Origin: an uncultured Collinsella sp.
GTDB taxonomy: Bacteria > Actinomycetota > Coriobacteriia > Coriobacteriales > Coriobacteriaceae
NCBI GenBank assembly: GCA_900541745.1
Contig: UQLA01000003.1
Location: 88,715 to 152,714 of the forward strand
Length of the DNA stretch: 64,000 nucleotides
Direction: 5' to 3'
Part shown: in pieces, positions 1-7,648 of the stretch
Position numbering within the stretch: position 1 is the first letter of the stretch
How the letters are laid out: each line of letters starts with the position of its first letter
Notes under the pieces: generated by a model
The model's input: the letters and a program-made list of their open reading frames with translations, nothing else
Told to the model about the DNA's origin: nothing
The model's database searches: none
Program-made: the position numbers and the translations under genes

Positions 1-635
1 GTCTTGGCATCTTCGATCTTACCGTCGAGCACGGCGTCGATCAGCTCGTGCAGCGGCACCAGATCCACGTTGACGAACTCGTCATCATCGGGGTTGGGTG
101 CGTCGAACTCGAGCTTGGTGGCCAGGTAGATGTGAATGATCTCGTCACAGAAGCCGCAGGACGTGACGATCGACGTCAAAAAGCGAATGCGACCGGCCCT
201 AAAGCCCGTCTCCTCATGCAGCTCGCGCTTGGCGCAATCGAGCGGGTCCTCGCCTGGATCGAGCTTGCCGGCGGGAATCTCGACCGTCACGCGGTCGATG
301 GCGGTGCGGTACTGACGCACCAGTACGATCTTGCCGCTCTCGGTCAGTGCCACAACGGCCGCCGCACCCGGATGGCGAACGATATCGCGGGCGCTACGGC
401 GACCGTTGGGCAGTTCAACCTCAAGACGGTGGACGTCGAGGATCTTGCCCTTCCAGGCGCACTCCTCCGAAAGAATCTTCTCGTGCAGCTCGGCATCGTG
501 CGGGTCGTCGTCGCCCAGCACCAGCGCCGGCTCGTCAGCGACCTCGCCACCAGGCTCGCCCTCGGCGTGCCCATACATGCGGCTGTCCTCTTCGACGATT
601 TGCGCATCCACGAGCTCTTCGTTCTTCTCGTCCAT
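1..635 (-). CDS. Nudix hydrolase, ADP-ribose pyrophosphatase-like (3' end cut by window)
   Basis: The frame is open from an ATG at 633-635 to the window edge, about 211 codons, so the C-terminus is missing. A complete Nudix box lies at residues 123-145: GKLDPGE, then REL and HEETGF, matching G-x5-E-x7-REU-x-EE-x-GU. This is the Mg-binding catalytic helix that hydrolyses nucleoside diphosphates linked to another moiety. The preceding sequence (VRQYRTAIDRVTVEIPAGK) is typical of the ADP-ribose pyrophosphatase subgroup, but the substrate is an inference. The first 50 residues are an acidic low-complexity extension. A second ATG at 642-644 is possible; the one chosen sits about 10 nt from GAGAGG. 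It lies 21 bp downstream of purD in the same direction and may be co-transcribed. Confidence 0.85.
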   Translation of the reverse strand, partial: MDEKNEELVDAQIVEEDSRMYGHAEGEPGGEVADEPALVLGDDDPHDAELHEKILSEECAWKGKILDVHRLEVELPNGRRSARDIVRHPGAAAVVALTESGKIVLVRQYRTAIDRVTVEIPAGKLDPGEDPLDCAKRELHEETGFRAGRIRFLTSIVTSCGFCDEIIHIYLATKLEFDAPNPDDDEFVNVDLVPLHELIDAVLDGKIEDAK

Positions 636-656
636 CCGTCTCATCCCTCTCGGACT

Positions 657-1961
657 TTAGGCATCCCAGGCGTCGCGGCCACGCAGCGCGCGCAGACCGA
701 TGTCATGACGCAAGGTCTTTCCCTCAAAATCAATCTTTTCACAGGCCTCGTAGGCAAGGTTGCGGGCGTTCTCAAACGTATCGCCCAGCGCGGTCACGGC
801 AAGCACACGGCCGCCGTTGGTCACGAGTTGACCGTCCACCACGGCGGTGCCGGCATGGTACACGGTCACGTTCTCCATAGCCTCGGCGTCGGCGATGCCG
901 GTGATGACTTTGCCCTTCTCGTAGCTGCCGGGGTAGCCCGCGCTCGTCAGGACAACAGCCACGGCCCACTCGTCACGCCAATCGAGCTCAATCTGATCAA
1001 GCTCGCAGTTGGCGCAGGCGAGCATAACCTCGACCAGGTCGTTCTTGAGGCGCGGCAGCACGACCTGCGTCTCGGGGTCGCCAAAGCGGGCGTTGAACTC
1101 CAGCACCTTGGGGCCGGCGGGGGTGAGCATAAAGCCGCCATACAGGCAGCCGCGGTAGTCGATGCCCTCGGCAGCAAGCTCGGCCACGGTCTGCTCCATG
1201 ACCTTCACCATCGTGGCGTGCTCCTCGTCGGTCACGATGGGCACCGGGCTGTAGACGCCCATGCCACCGGTGTTGGGGCCAAGGTCGCCCTCGAGTGCAC
1301 GCTTGTGATCCTGCGAAGTGGCCATAGGACGCACGGTCTTGCCGTCGGTAAAGGCCAGCAGCGAGCACTCGGGGCCAACCAGCATTTCCTCAATGACAAC
1401 GGTGTTGCCGGCATCGCCAAAGGTGCCGCCAAAGCACTCGCGCACGGCCTCTTCGGCCTGCGCAAGCTCGGTCGCCACGATAACGCCCTTGCCTGCGGCC
1501 AGGCCGTCAGCCTTCACGACCAGTGGGGCGCCCTGCTCGCGCACATAGGCAAGAGCCGAAGCCTCGTCAGTAAACGAGCCGTAGGCGGCCGTCGGAATGC
1601 CGGCACGCTCCATGAGCTGCTTGGAGAATAGCTTGGAACCCTCCATCTGGGCGCCCTCGGCACCCGGGCCAAAGCAGGGAATGCCCGCCGCACGCACGGC
1701 GTCGGCCACGCCCGCCACGAGCGGAGCCTCGGGGCCAATCACCACGAGTCCGCATCCGTGGCTCTGGGCAAACGCCGCCACGGCCGCAGGATCGCAATCG
1801 TCGAGAACCACGTTCTCGCCGCAGCTCGCGGTGCCGCCGTTACCCGGCGCAATGTAGAGCTTGCCGGCGCGCGGTGATGCTGCGAGCTTTGCTGCCAGAG
1901 CATGCTCGCGGCCGCCGCTGCCCAACAACAGGATGTCGATGGTTTGAGTGTCCGCCTTCAA
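657..1961 (-). CDS. purD: Phosphoribosylamine--glycine ligase (GAR synthetase)
   Basis: This ATP-grasp enzyme joins glycine to phosphoribosylamine, step two of de novo purine synthesis, in the cytoplasm. The N-terminus reads ILLLGSGGREHALA, the PurD signature. The ATP-grasp core follows (PLVVKADGLAAGKGV), then GGMGVYSPVP and the metal-binding EFNARFGDPETQ. I place the start at a TTG (1959-1961) because GAGGAGG lies six bases upstream and the family signature begins soon after. The upstream ATG at 2015 would add 18 residues with no family match and no ribosome site. It is about 120 bp downstream of purA on the same strand, separated from it by a hairpin, so the two purine genes may be separate transcripts. 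Confidence 0.95.
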   Translation of the reverse strand: MKADTQTIDILLLGSGGREHALAAKLAASPRAGKLYIAPGNGGTASCGENVVLDDCDPAAVAAFAQSHGCGLVVIGPEAPLVAGVADAVRAAGIPCFGPGAEGAQMEGSKLFSKQLMERAGIPTAAYGSFTDEASALAYVREQGAPLVVKADGLAAGKGVIVATELAQAEEAVRECFGGTFGDAGNTVVIEEMLVGPECSLLAFTDGKTVRPMATSQDHKRALEGDLGPNTGGMGVYSPVPIVTDEEHATMVKVMEQTVAELAAEGIDYRGCLYGGFMLTPAGPKVLEFNARFGDPETQVVLPRLKNDLVEVMLACANCELDQIELDWRDEWAVAVVLTSAGYPGSYEKGKVITGIADAEAMENVTVYHAGTAVVDGQLVTNGGRVLAVTALGDTFENARNLAYEACEKIDFEGKTLRHDIGLRALRGRDAWDA

Positions 1962-2015
1962 GGGTGCCTCCTCTATGGATGAACGGCCCGCTCCGCGCGA
2001 GCCCTTTGCAAGCAA

Positions 2016-2057
2016 ATATACCCCTCAGCCGCCCGTCCGGGCTGCAAAGGGGTATAT
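2016..2057 (-). terminator. Hairpin between purA and purD
   Basis: ATATACCCC (2016-2024) pairs perfectly with GGGGTATAT (2049-2057), and an inner CAGCC/GGCTG pair extends the structure. On the minus strand it follows the purA stop by about 20 bases and is followed by TTTGCTTG, a weak T-tract. It is most likely the purA terminator, perhaps a leaky one. Confidence 0.55.
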
Positions 2058-2079
2058 CGCAATAACCGAATAGTGCCGA

Positions 2080-3366
2080 TTACTTCCAGAATCGGTTGAT
2101 GATCTGCTCGCGACCGGCGCCGACGCCAATGAACGTCACGCGGGTGTGTGCCAGATCCTCGATAAATGCCACGTAGTCCTGAGCCTCCTGCGGCAGCTCC
2201 TCAAAGCTGCGGCAACCGGTGATGTCGCACTTCCAGCCCGGGAGCTCCTCGTAGATGGGCTTGGCGTGCTCAAAACGAACCTGATGCTCGGGCACGCTCG
2301 TGTAACGCTCGCCGTCGACGTCGTAGGCAACGCACACCTTGATGGTATCGAAGGCCGAAAGCACGTCGAGCTTGGTCATGGCGATATCGGTGAGGCCGTT
2401 GACACGCGAGGCGTAGTTGGCGATGGGGCCATCGAACCAACCGCAGCGACGGCGACGGCCGGTGGTCACGCCGTACTCATAGCCTTCCTCGGTCAGCGTA
2501 TGGCCGGCCTCGGACTCATAGGAAAGCTCGGTGGGCATGGGGCCCGAACCGACGCGGGTGATATAGGCCTTCATGACGCCCAACACGCGGTCGACATTCT
2601 TCATACCGACGCCGGAGCCGGTGATGGCGCCGCCGGCGGTGCAGTTGGAAGACGTCACGTACGGATAGGTGCCGTGGTCAATGTCGAGCAGCGTTGCCTG
2701 GGCGCCCTCGAACAGCAGGTCCTTGCCCTCGTCGATCATGTTGTTGAGCAGCAGGCTCGTCTCGGTGATGTAGGGGCGCAGGCGCTCGGCCATGGGCAGG
2801 TACTCGTCGCAGATCTGGTCCACGGTGTAGGTGGGCAGGTGGTAGATGAGCTCCAGCTCGGGATTCACGCGGGCAAGAGCGGTCTCCAGCTTGTCGCGGA
2901 ACAGCGCCTCGTCCAGCATGTCCTGCATGCGCAGGCCAATGCGGGCCATCTTGTCCTGGTAGCACGGACCGATGCCACGCTTGGTGGTACCGATGTTCTT
3001 CTTGCCGAGCTTCTGCTCAAAAGCACCATCCAGATCGATGTGGTACGGCATGATGATATGCGCGTTGCCACTGATCTTGAGGTTCTTGGTGGTGATACCG
3101 TCGGCCTCGAACATGTCGATCTCCTCAAGGACAACCTTGGGGTTGACGACGCAGCCGTTACCGATCACCGACATATGGTCGGAATACATGATGCCGGAGG
3201 GCACCTGGTGCAGGCCGTACTTCTTGCCGTTGACGACGATGGTGTGGCCGGCGTTATTACCGCCCGAATAGCGCACGACGGCATCGAAGTCGCCGGCGAC
3301 CAGGTCGCAGATCTTACCCTTGCCCTCATCGCCCCACTGGGCACCGACCAAAACGGTTGACGGCAT
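2080..3366 (-). CDS. purA: Adenylosuccinate synthetase
   Basis: PurA condenses IMP with aspartate using GTP, the first committed step to AMP. The 428-residue length is normal. The P-loop GAQWGDEGKGK is at residues 8-18 with the catalytic Asp in GDEGKGK. GGNNAGHT supplies the catalytic His near residue 41, GTTKRGIGPCY lies in the IMP-binding region, and TTGRRRRCGWFD is the conserved GRRRR segment. The ATG follows AAGGAG at good spacing. It is transcribed towards purD. Both purB (52.2 kb) and purC (60.5 kb) are also in this window but far away, so the purine pathway is scattered around the origin. No purine riboswitch is seen upstream. Confidence 0.97.
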   Translation of the reverse strand: MPSTVLVGAQWGDEGKGKICDLVAGDFDAVVRYSGGNNAGHTIVVNGKKYGLHQVPSGIMYSDHMSVIGNGCVVNPKVVLEEIDMFEADGITTKNLKISGNAHIIMPYHIDLDGAFEQKLGKKNIGTTKRGIGPCYQDKMARIGLRMQDMLDEALFRDKLETALARVNPELELIYHLPTYTVDQICDEYLPMAERLRPYITETSLLLNNMIDEGKDLLFEGAQATLLDIDHGTYPYVTSSNCTAGGAITGSGVGMKNVDRVLGVMKAYITRVGSGPMPTELSYESEAGHTLTEEGYEYGVTTGRRRRCGWFDGPIANYASRVNGLTDIAMTKLDVLSAFDTIKVCVAYDVDGERYTSVPEHQVRFEHAKPIYEELPGWKCDITGCRSFEELPQEAQDYVAFIEDLAHTRVTFIGVGAGREQIINRFWK

Positions 3367-3459
3367 GTTTACTCCTTACATTCATGGACTGTCTACGCGC
3401 CACGCTGGCACGCAGAAGCACAAAACATTCCCAGTATACCCGTGCAACGGGCGCCTGTC

Positions 3460-4851
3460 CTACTCCTCGGTATGCGCCCCATCAAGCTCATAGAACTTGG
3501 TGGATGCCGGCAGGAACATCAGGTCGACGTCACCGATCGGGCCCGAACGGTTCTTGGCCACGACGATACGCGTAACGCCCTCGTCGGGTCGATCGTCACG
3601 CGAGGCCTCGGCCTCATCAGCGGAGCGATCCAAGAACATAACGATGTCGGCGTCCTGCTCGATGGAGCCCGATTCACGCAGGTCGGACAGCTGCGGGCGC
3701 TTGCCGGTACGGGACTCAACCTGACGCGACAGCTGCGATAGCGCGATTAACGGAATCTTGAGCTCCTTGGCCATGATCTTTAAACCACGCGACATCTCGG
3801 AGACCTCGACGGTACGGCTCTCGGAGCGACGTCCCGGCGGAGGACTCACCAGCTGCAGGTAGTCCAGGATAATGATGGCCTTCTCCTTGTTGTGGAGCAT
3901 GCGGCGGCTCTTGGCGCGAATCTCGGTCACCGTGGTGCCGGGCGTATCGTCAATCAGAATGTCGAGCTTAGACAAGGTCTGCGTGGCCTCGTTGATATTG
4001 GCCCACTGTTCGGGACTAATGCGGCCCGTACGGAAGTCGCTGATCGAAATCATGGCGTAGGCGCAAATCAGGCGCTGGGCAATTTCCTTGCCCGACATCT
4101 CCAGCGAAAAGAAGCCGACGGTATAGCCCGCAGCGGCGGCGTTGAGCGCTAGGTTCAGAGCGAACGACGTCTTACCCACGGCAGGGCGGGCGCCGATAAT
4201 GATGAGCTGGCCCTCGCGGAAACCCATAAGCATGCGGTCGAGCGACGGGAAGCCGGTGGGCACGCCCGCGGCCTGTCCGCCGGCCTTACACACTTCCTCG
4301 GCCTCGTTATAGGCCTCGACCATAAACTCGGTCAGTGTCTTATAGCTCGACTTGACCTCGCGCGCCGTGACCTTGAGCAGCTTGCTCTCGGCCAGCTCCA
4401 CGACCTCTTTGGTGTCGGTAGGGGCGTTGTAGGCCAGCGCGTTGATCTCGTTGGTGGCACCGATCAGCTCGCGCAGCATCGAGTCGCGACGGACGATGGC
4501 GGCATGGTGCTGCCAGTTCACGAGCGACAGGGTCTGACCCATCAGCTCCAAAATGTAGGCCTCGCCGCCCACGGCATCAAGCTTGTTAATGCTGCGCAGG
4601 TAATCGATCAGCGAGATAGAGTCGATGGGAATGCGGCTGTTGTACATATCGACCATCGCGGTGTAGATGGTCTTATGAATGGGCCGGTAGAAGTCATCGG
4701 GCTGCAGCTCGACCTGGGCCTCCTCGACCACCTCGGGCGACAGCAGCATGGCGGCCAGTACGTTGGCCTCTGCATCTTGGTTTTGAGGGAGACCCAATTT
4801 GGAACCGCGGTCCTCAACCGTCAGCCCCATCTCCCTTTCGTCATATGCCAT
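3460..4851 (-). CDS. dnaB: Replicative DNA helicase
   Basis: DnaB is the hexameric helicase that opens the fork and moves 5' to 3' on the lagging strand. The N-terminal domain (PQNQDAEANVLAAMLLSPE) mediates primase contact. The RecA-like core has Walker A GARPAVGKTSFALN, Walker B IIILDYLQL, and SQLSRQVESR with SDLRESGSIEQDADIV in the conserved C-terminal motifs. I choose the ATG at 4849-4851 because GAGG lies six bases upstream; an ATG four codons earlier and one seven codons later are alternatives. No intein is present; some actinobacterial DnaB proteins carry one. It lies downstream of the rplI-rpsF operon but is separated from it by a strong terminator. Confidence 0.95.
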   Translation of the reverse strand: MAYDEREMGLTVEDRGSKLGLPQNQDAEANVLAAMLLSPEVVEEAQVELQPDDFYRPIHKTIYTAMVDMYNSRIPIDSISLIDYLRSINKLDAVGGEAYILELMGQTLSLVNWQHHAAIVRRDSMLRELIGATNEINALAYNAPTDTKEVVELAESKLLKVTAREVKSSYKTLTEFMVEAYNEAEEVCKAGGQAAGVPTGFPSLDRMLMGFREGQLIIIGARPAVGKTSFALNLALNAAAAGYTVGFFSLEMSGKEIAQRLICAYAMISISDFRTGRISPEQWANINEATQTLSKLDILIDDTPGTTVTEIRAKSRRMLHNKEKAIIILDYLQLVSPPPGRRSESRTVEVSEMSRGLKIMAKELKIPLIALSQLSRQVESRTGKRPQLSDLRESGSIEQDADIVMFLDRSADEAEASRDDRPDEGVTRIVVAKNRSGPIGDVDLMFLPASTKFYELDGAHTEE

Positions 4852-5003
4852 GAGCATCCTCATTCATATCGCTTGCGAGCATCCATAGTATCAGCCACGG
4901 TCCCAAAACGGGCCGCGCCCCGGCAATCATCACCGAACGAAACGGATGAACGGTCCCGTATATAGGACTTCGACGCACCGTTCACCATGACACTCACTCA
5001 GCG

Positions 5004-5045
5004 CAAAAAACAAAAGGGCGCCCTGGTCTCCCAGAGCGCCCTTCT
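5004..5045 (-). terminator. Rho-independent terminator of the rpsF-ssb-rpsR-rplI operon
   Basis: On the minus strand, GGGCGCTCTGG pairs with CCAGGGCGCCC around a GAGA loop and is followed by TTTTGTTTTTT. It begins about 30 bases after the rplI stop and separates that operon from dnaB. Confidence 0.9.
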
Positions 5046-5075
5046 TAGAACAAGATTGTTGCGTTGCAGCAAATG

Positions 5076-5615
5076 CTACTCGGCAGCAGCCTCAGTCTCG
5101 ACCTCGGCGGTCTCGGCCTCGGCGACCTCAGCGGTCTCCTCAGCCTCAGCCTCGGCAGCGAGCTCCTCGGCGGTAACGCCAACGAGAACGACAACCTCGG
5201 CCTTGATCTCGCGGTACAGCGAGATGGCAACGGTGTGGGCACCGGCAACCTTGATGGGCTTACCGAGCTCGACGCGCTTGCGGTCGATGTCCATACCGAG
5301 CTGAGCCTTGATGGCGTCAGCGATCATAGCGGCGGTAACGGAGCCAAAGAGGATGCCCTCGTCGCCGACCTTGACGTCAACGGTGACCGTCTTGCCCTCG
5401 AAGGCAGCCTTGGTCTCGTTGGCGGTAGCCAGACGGACGGCCTCGCGCTTGGCGATGTTGTTGCGACGCTCGTCAAGCTGTTTGAGGTTGCCCTTGGTGG
5501 CGGCAACAGCAAGCTTCTTGGGGAACAGGAAGTTCTCAGCGTAACCCTGAGCGACCTCTACGACGTCACCCTCGCCGCCCTTGCCCTTGATCTCATCGAG
5601 AAGAATAACCTTCAT
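5076..5615 (-). CDS. rplI: 50S ribosomal protein L9, with acidic C-terminal tail
   Basis: L9 binds 23S rRNA and helps keep the reading frame. The N-terminal domain is canonical (MKVILLDEIKGKGGEGDVVEVAQGYAENFLFP), with the family signature at G13-GDVV and NFLFP. At 179 residues it is about 30 longer than the usual 148-150. The excess is a Glu/Ala-only tail (AEAEETAEVAEAETAEVE and similar) after residue 150, probably disordered. It is the last gene of a four-gene operon, 15 bp after rpsR. The tail is a lineage feature I infer to be dispensable for rRNA binding. Confidence 0.96.
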   Translation of the reverse strand: MKVILLDEIKGKGGEGDVVEVAQGYAENFLFPKKLAVAATKGNLKQLDERRNNIAKREAVRLATANETKAAFEGKTVTVDVKVGDEGILFGSVTAAMIADAIKAQLGMDIDRKRVELGKPIKVAGAHTVAISLYREIKAEVVVLVGVTAEELAAEAEAEETAEVAEAETAEVETEAAAE

Positions 5616-5630
5616 GATGTGTCTCCCTTC

Positions 5631-5897
5631 TTAGCCGCGGTCGCGGTTGCCACGAGAGGAAACCACGGGGACGGTGTACGGCAGGAGAGCCATCTCGCGG
5701 GCGCGCTTGATGGCGTTGGCGATGTCATGCTGATGCTGCGTGCAAGCGCCAGTGACGCGACGGGGCTTGATCTTGCCACGGTCGGTCATGTACTTACGGA
5801 GAAGCTGAGTGTCCTTATAGTCGATGAACTCAGTGTTCTCCTTGCAGAACTGGCAGTACTTACGACGCGGCTGACGTGCAGAAAAATCATTAGCCAT
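5631..5897 (-). CDS. rpsR: 30S ribosomal protein S18
   Basis: S18 binds the platform of the 30S subunit as a heterodimer with S6. The core RRKYCQFCKENTEFIDYKD and the LLRKYMTDRGKIKPRRVTG block are diagnostic. Two Cys residues in CQFC suggest a zinc-type (C+) S18, although two further ligands are not obvious. I start at MANDFSAR because GAAAGG lies upstream; the frame is open 17 codons further but that stretch is non-conserved. It sits between ssb and rplI in the classic rpsF-ssb-rpsR-rplI order. The C-terminus has a short basic extension (SSRGNRDRG). Confidence 0.95.
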   Translation of the reverse strand: MANDFSARQPRRKYCQFCKENTEFIDYKDTQLLRKYMTDRGKIKPRRVTGACTQHQHDIANAIKRAREMALLPYTVPVVSSRGNRDRG

Positions 5898-5969
5898 GTC
5901 AAAATACCTTTCGTTTGGCAACTTCGGCGAACCAAAGCCGCCTCTCACTCAAAAATAGGTGAACAGCCC

Positions 5970-6422
5970 TTAAAACGGGATGTCCTCATCGTAGACGTCG
6001 ACCGCGGGCGGCGTAGCCACCGGTGCGGCAGGACGTGCTGCGGGCGCGGGGGCTGCGGGGGCGTAACCGCCCTGATCGTAGCCACCCTGGCCACCACGGG
6101 AGCTCATAAACTCGATCTCATCGACGATGACCTCAAGCTTGCTCCGGCGCTGGCCGTCGCGCTCCCAAGAGCTGTAGCGCAGCTTGCCCTCGATCGCGAC
6201 CTTGTTTCCCTTTGCCAGGAAACGGCTCACGGCCTCGGCACGCGTGCCGAACATGGTGCAGTCGACAAAGTTGGGATAGTCCTCCCACTCGCCAGTCTGC
6301 GGGTTGCGGCGACGATCGTTCACGGCGACGCCAAAGGACAGAACCTGGGTTCCGCCGGCGGTGGCGCGCAGCTCGGGATCACGCGTGAGGTTACCGGTGA
6401 TGTTCACTCGATTGATGCTCAT
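5970..6422 (-). CDS. ssb: Single-stranded DNA-binding protein
   Basis: SSB coats single-stranded DNA at forks and recruits repair and replication proteins through its tail. The OB-fold starts canonically (MSINRVNITGNLTRDPELR) and continues with LSFGVAVNDRRRNPQTGEW. It ends in a Gly/Pro/Ala-rich linker and the acidic tip DVYDEDIPF, the partner-docking peptide. The length of 150 residues is normal. Its place between rpsF and rpsR couples replication and ribosome genes, as in many Gram-positives. No separate promoter is evident between rpsF and ssb (about 48 bp). Confidence 0.97.
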   Translation of the reverse strand: MSINRVNITGNLTRDPELRATAGGTQVLSFGVAVNDRRRNPQTGEWEDYPNFVDCTMFGTRAEAVSRFLAKGNKVAIEGKLRYSSWERDGQRRSKLEVIVDEIEFMSSRGGQGGYDQGGYAPAAPAPAARPAAPVATPPAVDVYDEDIPF

Positions 6423-6470
6423 AACTCACTACTTCCTCTTGGGGCACAAGCCCAGTCCAAAACGACAGTC

Positions 6471-6764
6471 TTACTCCTGGTCGTCGCGACGGACGATCAT
6501 GTGGCGGACCACAGCGTCGGTGATGCGCAGGACGCGATCAAGCTCGGCGATCTGGGTAGGATCTGCGTGGAAGTTGATGAGGGTGTAGTCACCATCGGTG
6601 AGGTCGTTGATCTCGTAGGCGAGCTTGCGCTTGCCCCACTCGTCAACGGAGTCGACCTTGCCAGCGCCCTCAGCGATCGTGGTATCGATACGCTTCATAA
6701 CAGCGAGACGAGTCTCGGGGTCGAGCGACGGGTCAACAAAGAACAGCAGTTCATAAGCCTTCAT
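6471..6764 (-). CDS. rpsF: 30S ribosomal protein S6
   Basis: S6 dimerises with S18 and binds the central domain of 16S rRNA. The start MKAYELLFFVDPSLD and the segment KLAYEINDLTDGDYTLINF match the family; the length (97 residues) is typical. I start at 6764 because AGGAGGTGACAAT precedes it. A further ATG seven codons upstream lies inside the ribosome-binding site. It is the first gene of the operon. A strong sigma70-type promoter and an 8-bp leader hairpin lie just upstream, so autoregulation by the S6:S18 complex, known in many bacteria, is plausible. Confidence 0.96.
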   Translation of the reverse strand: MKAYELLFFVDPSLDPETRLAVMKRIDTTIAEGAGKVDSVDEWGKRKLAYEINDLTDGDYTLINFHADPTQIAELDRVLRITDAVVRHMIVRRDDQE

Positions 6765-6790
6765 ATTGTCACCTCCTCTGGGCAAATGTG

Positions 6791-6819
6791 GCTTCAGGTC
6801 GTGAAGGTGCGCCTGAAGC
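6791..6819 (-). promoter_or_regulatory. rpsF leader hairpin, candidate S6:S18 binding site
   Basis: GCTTCAGG and CCTGAAGC pair over eight bases around a 13-nt loop, in the transcribed leader between the promoter and the rpsF ribosome site. S6:S18 feedback on rpsF leaders is known elsewhere. I cannot confirm the bulged CCG signature of that motif here. Confidence 0.4.
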
Positions 6820-6835
6820 AGGAAAAGACTTGGTA

Positions 6836-6864
6836 ATAATATCTTTCAACCTCCCAGGCTGCAA
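6836..6864 (-). promoter_or_regulatory. Promoter of the rpsF operon
   Basis: On the minus strand TTGCAG (-35, 6859-6864) and TATTAT (-10, 6836-6841) are separated by exactly 17 bases, close to sigma70 consensus, and point at rpsF. Confidence 0.7.
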
Positions 6865-7214
6865 GAATATGCAGCTACAACCTCATGACCTCCACATATG
6901 TCCATACTCACACGGCACTTCATGCGTCTTCCAACCAAATGCTGACCAAATGCTTGACGAATCTGTGGACAAGATACGGCGCTGCGGGGACAAACCAAAT
7001 CAAACCGCAGGTCAGCAATTGCAAGGCTGTGGTCGCGAAATGCATACCAGTGGTTCACAACACCGTTCAAAGATTTTTAAAATTGCCGCCACGTCGTTTA
7101 TAAATACTCATTTTGAACAATTTGCTGTATGCAGCCATGCTGGTCAGAGCCCGTTTTTGGCCTCCTAGATCTCGTCACGAAGCCAAGCGTTTCAAAAAAT
7201 GCCAACTTTTCTGT

Positions 7215-7242
7215 TTGCACTTTGCGATTCCTCGTGTATACT
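7215..7242 (+). promoter_or_regulatory. Promoter of the tRNA-Ser pair
   Basis: TTGCAC (7215-7220) and TATACT (7237-7242) with 16-bp spacing, ending 16 bases before the first tRNA-Ser. No equal signal precedes the second tRNA. Confidence 0.75.
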
Positions 7243-7258
7243 GACTTTCGCATTTAAC

Positions 7259-7349
7259 GGAGAGTTGTCCGAGTGGCCGAAGGAGCACGATTGGAAATCG
7301 TGTAGGCGTCAAAAGCGTCTCCAGGGTTCAAATCCCTGACTCTCCGCCA
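7259..7349 (+). tRNA. tRNA-Ser (anticodon GGA)
   Basis: The acceptor GGAGAGT pairs with ACTCTCC, the discriminator is G and CCA is encoded. The anticodon loop contains GGA, and a long variable arm (GTAGGCGTCAAAAGCGTCTCC) marks it as class II serine. The T-arm is GGGTTCAAATCCC. It reads UCC and UCU codons. Confidence 0.95.
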
Positions 7350-7357
7350 GTTAATTC

Positions 7358-7388
7358 CAAAGCAGGCCTTCGAGCCTGCTTTGTTTTT
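7358..7388 (+). terminator. Terminator-like hairpin between the two tRNA-Ser genes
   Basis: CAAAGCAGGC pairs perfectly with GCCTGCTTTG around CTTCGA and is followed by TTTTT. Only nine bases separate it from the next tRNA, leaving no room for a new promoter. Confidence 0.8.
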
Positions 7389-7397
7389 ACCCCACGC

Positions 7398-7488
7398 GGA
7401 GGGGTGGCAGAGTGGTTGAATGCGGCGGTCTCGAAAACCGTTTGGCCTGTATAAGGTCACGAGGGTTCGAATCCCTCCTCCTCCGCCA
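7398..7488 (+). tRNA. tRNA-Ser (anticodon CGA)
   Basis: The acceptor GGAGGGG pairs with CTCCTCC (one G-U), CCA is encoded, CGA lies in the loop CTCGAAA, and a long variable arm is present. It reads UCG. It must be transcribed through the preceding hairpin or from a promoter I cannot see. Confidence 0.94.
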
Positions 7489-7500
7489 TTTTGGTTGAGA

Positions 7501-7526
7501 AAGCTCCCAATATTGGGGGCTTTTTT
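7501..7526 (+). terminator. Terminator after tRNA-Ser(CGA)
   Basis: AGCTCCC and GGGGGCT pair (one mismatch) around AATATT and are followed by TTTTTT. Confidence 0.8.
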
Positions 7527-7557
7527 GTTATCGAAATACGTCTCGATCCCACGCTTC

Positions 7558-7638
7558 CCCAAACATGTACATCACCCTCCAAAAACGACATTTTTCGACA
7601 TCTTTGGAGGCTGACGTACACATTTGGATTGAGCTCAC
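7558..7638 (+). repeat. Left arm of an 81-bp inverted repeat flanking the DUF559 gene
   Basis: This 81-base tract matches the reverse complement of 8750-8830 at all but about six positions. Each arm is itself a near-palindrome: CATGTACxTCACCCTCCAAA faces TTTGGAGGCTGxCGTACA. It could fold as a long cruciform or RNA hairpin. It lies directly after the stop of the DUF559 gene. Confidence 0.85.
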
Positions 7639-7648
7639 GGGAGTGGCA

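Larger units (their letters stand above)
6786..7253. other. Non-coding interval, 468 bp
   Basis: Apart from the rpsF promoter and leader at its left end and the tRNA-Ser promoter at its right end, I see no gene. Short frames exist but lack a ribosome site and any recognisable motif. The stretch is AT-richer than its neighbours, for instance around 7060-7110. Confidence 0.6.

Noticed and set aside
3460..4851. Intein in DnaB
   Set aside because: The helicase motifs are contiguous and the length is normal.
5064..6836. 590-codon plus-strand frame opposite rplI-rpsR-ssb-rpsF
   Set aside because: Four conserved minus-strand genes occupy it. The translation is Leu/Val/Asp-rich low complexity, typical of antisense of high-GC genes.
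6788..7168. 126-codon plus-strand frame in the rpsF/tRNA gap
   Set aside because: No ribosome site, no recognisable domain, and it begins inside the rpsF leader and promoter.
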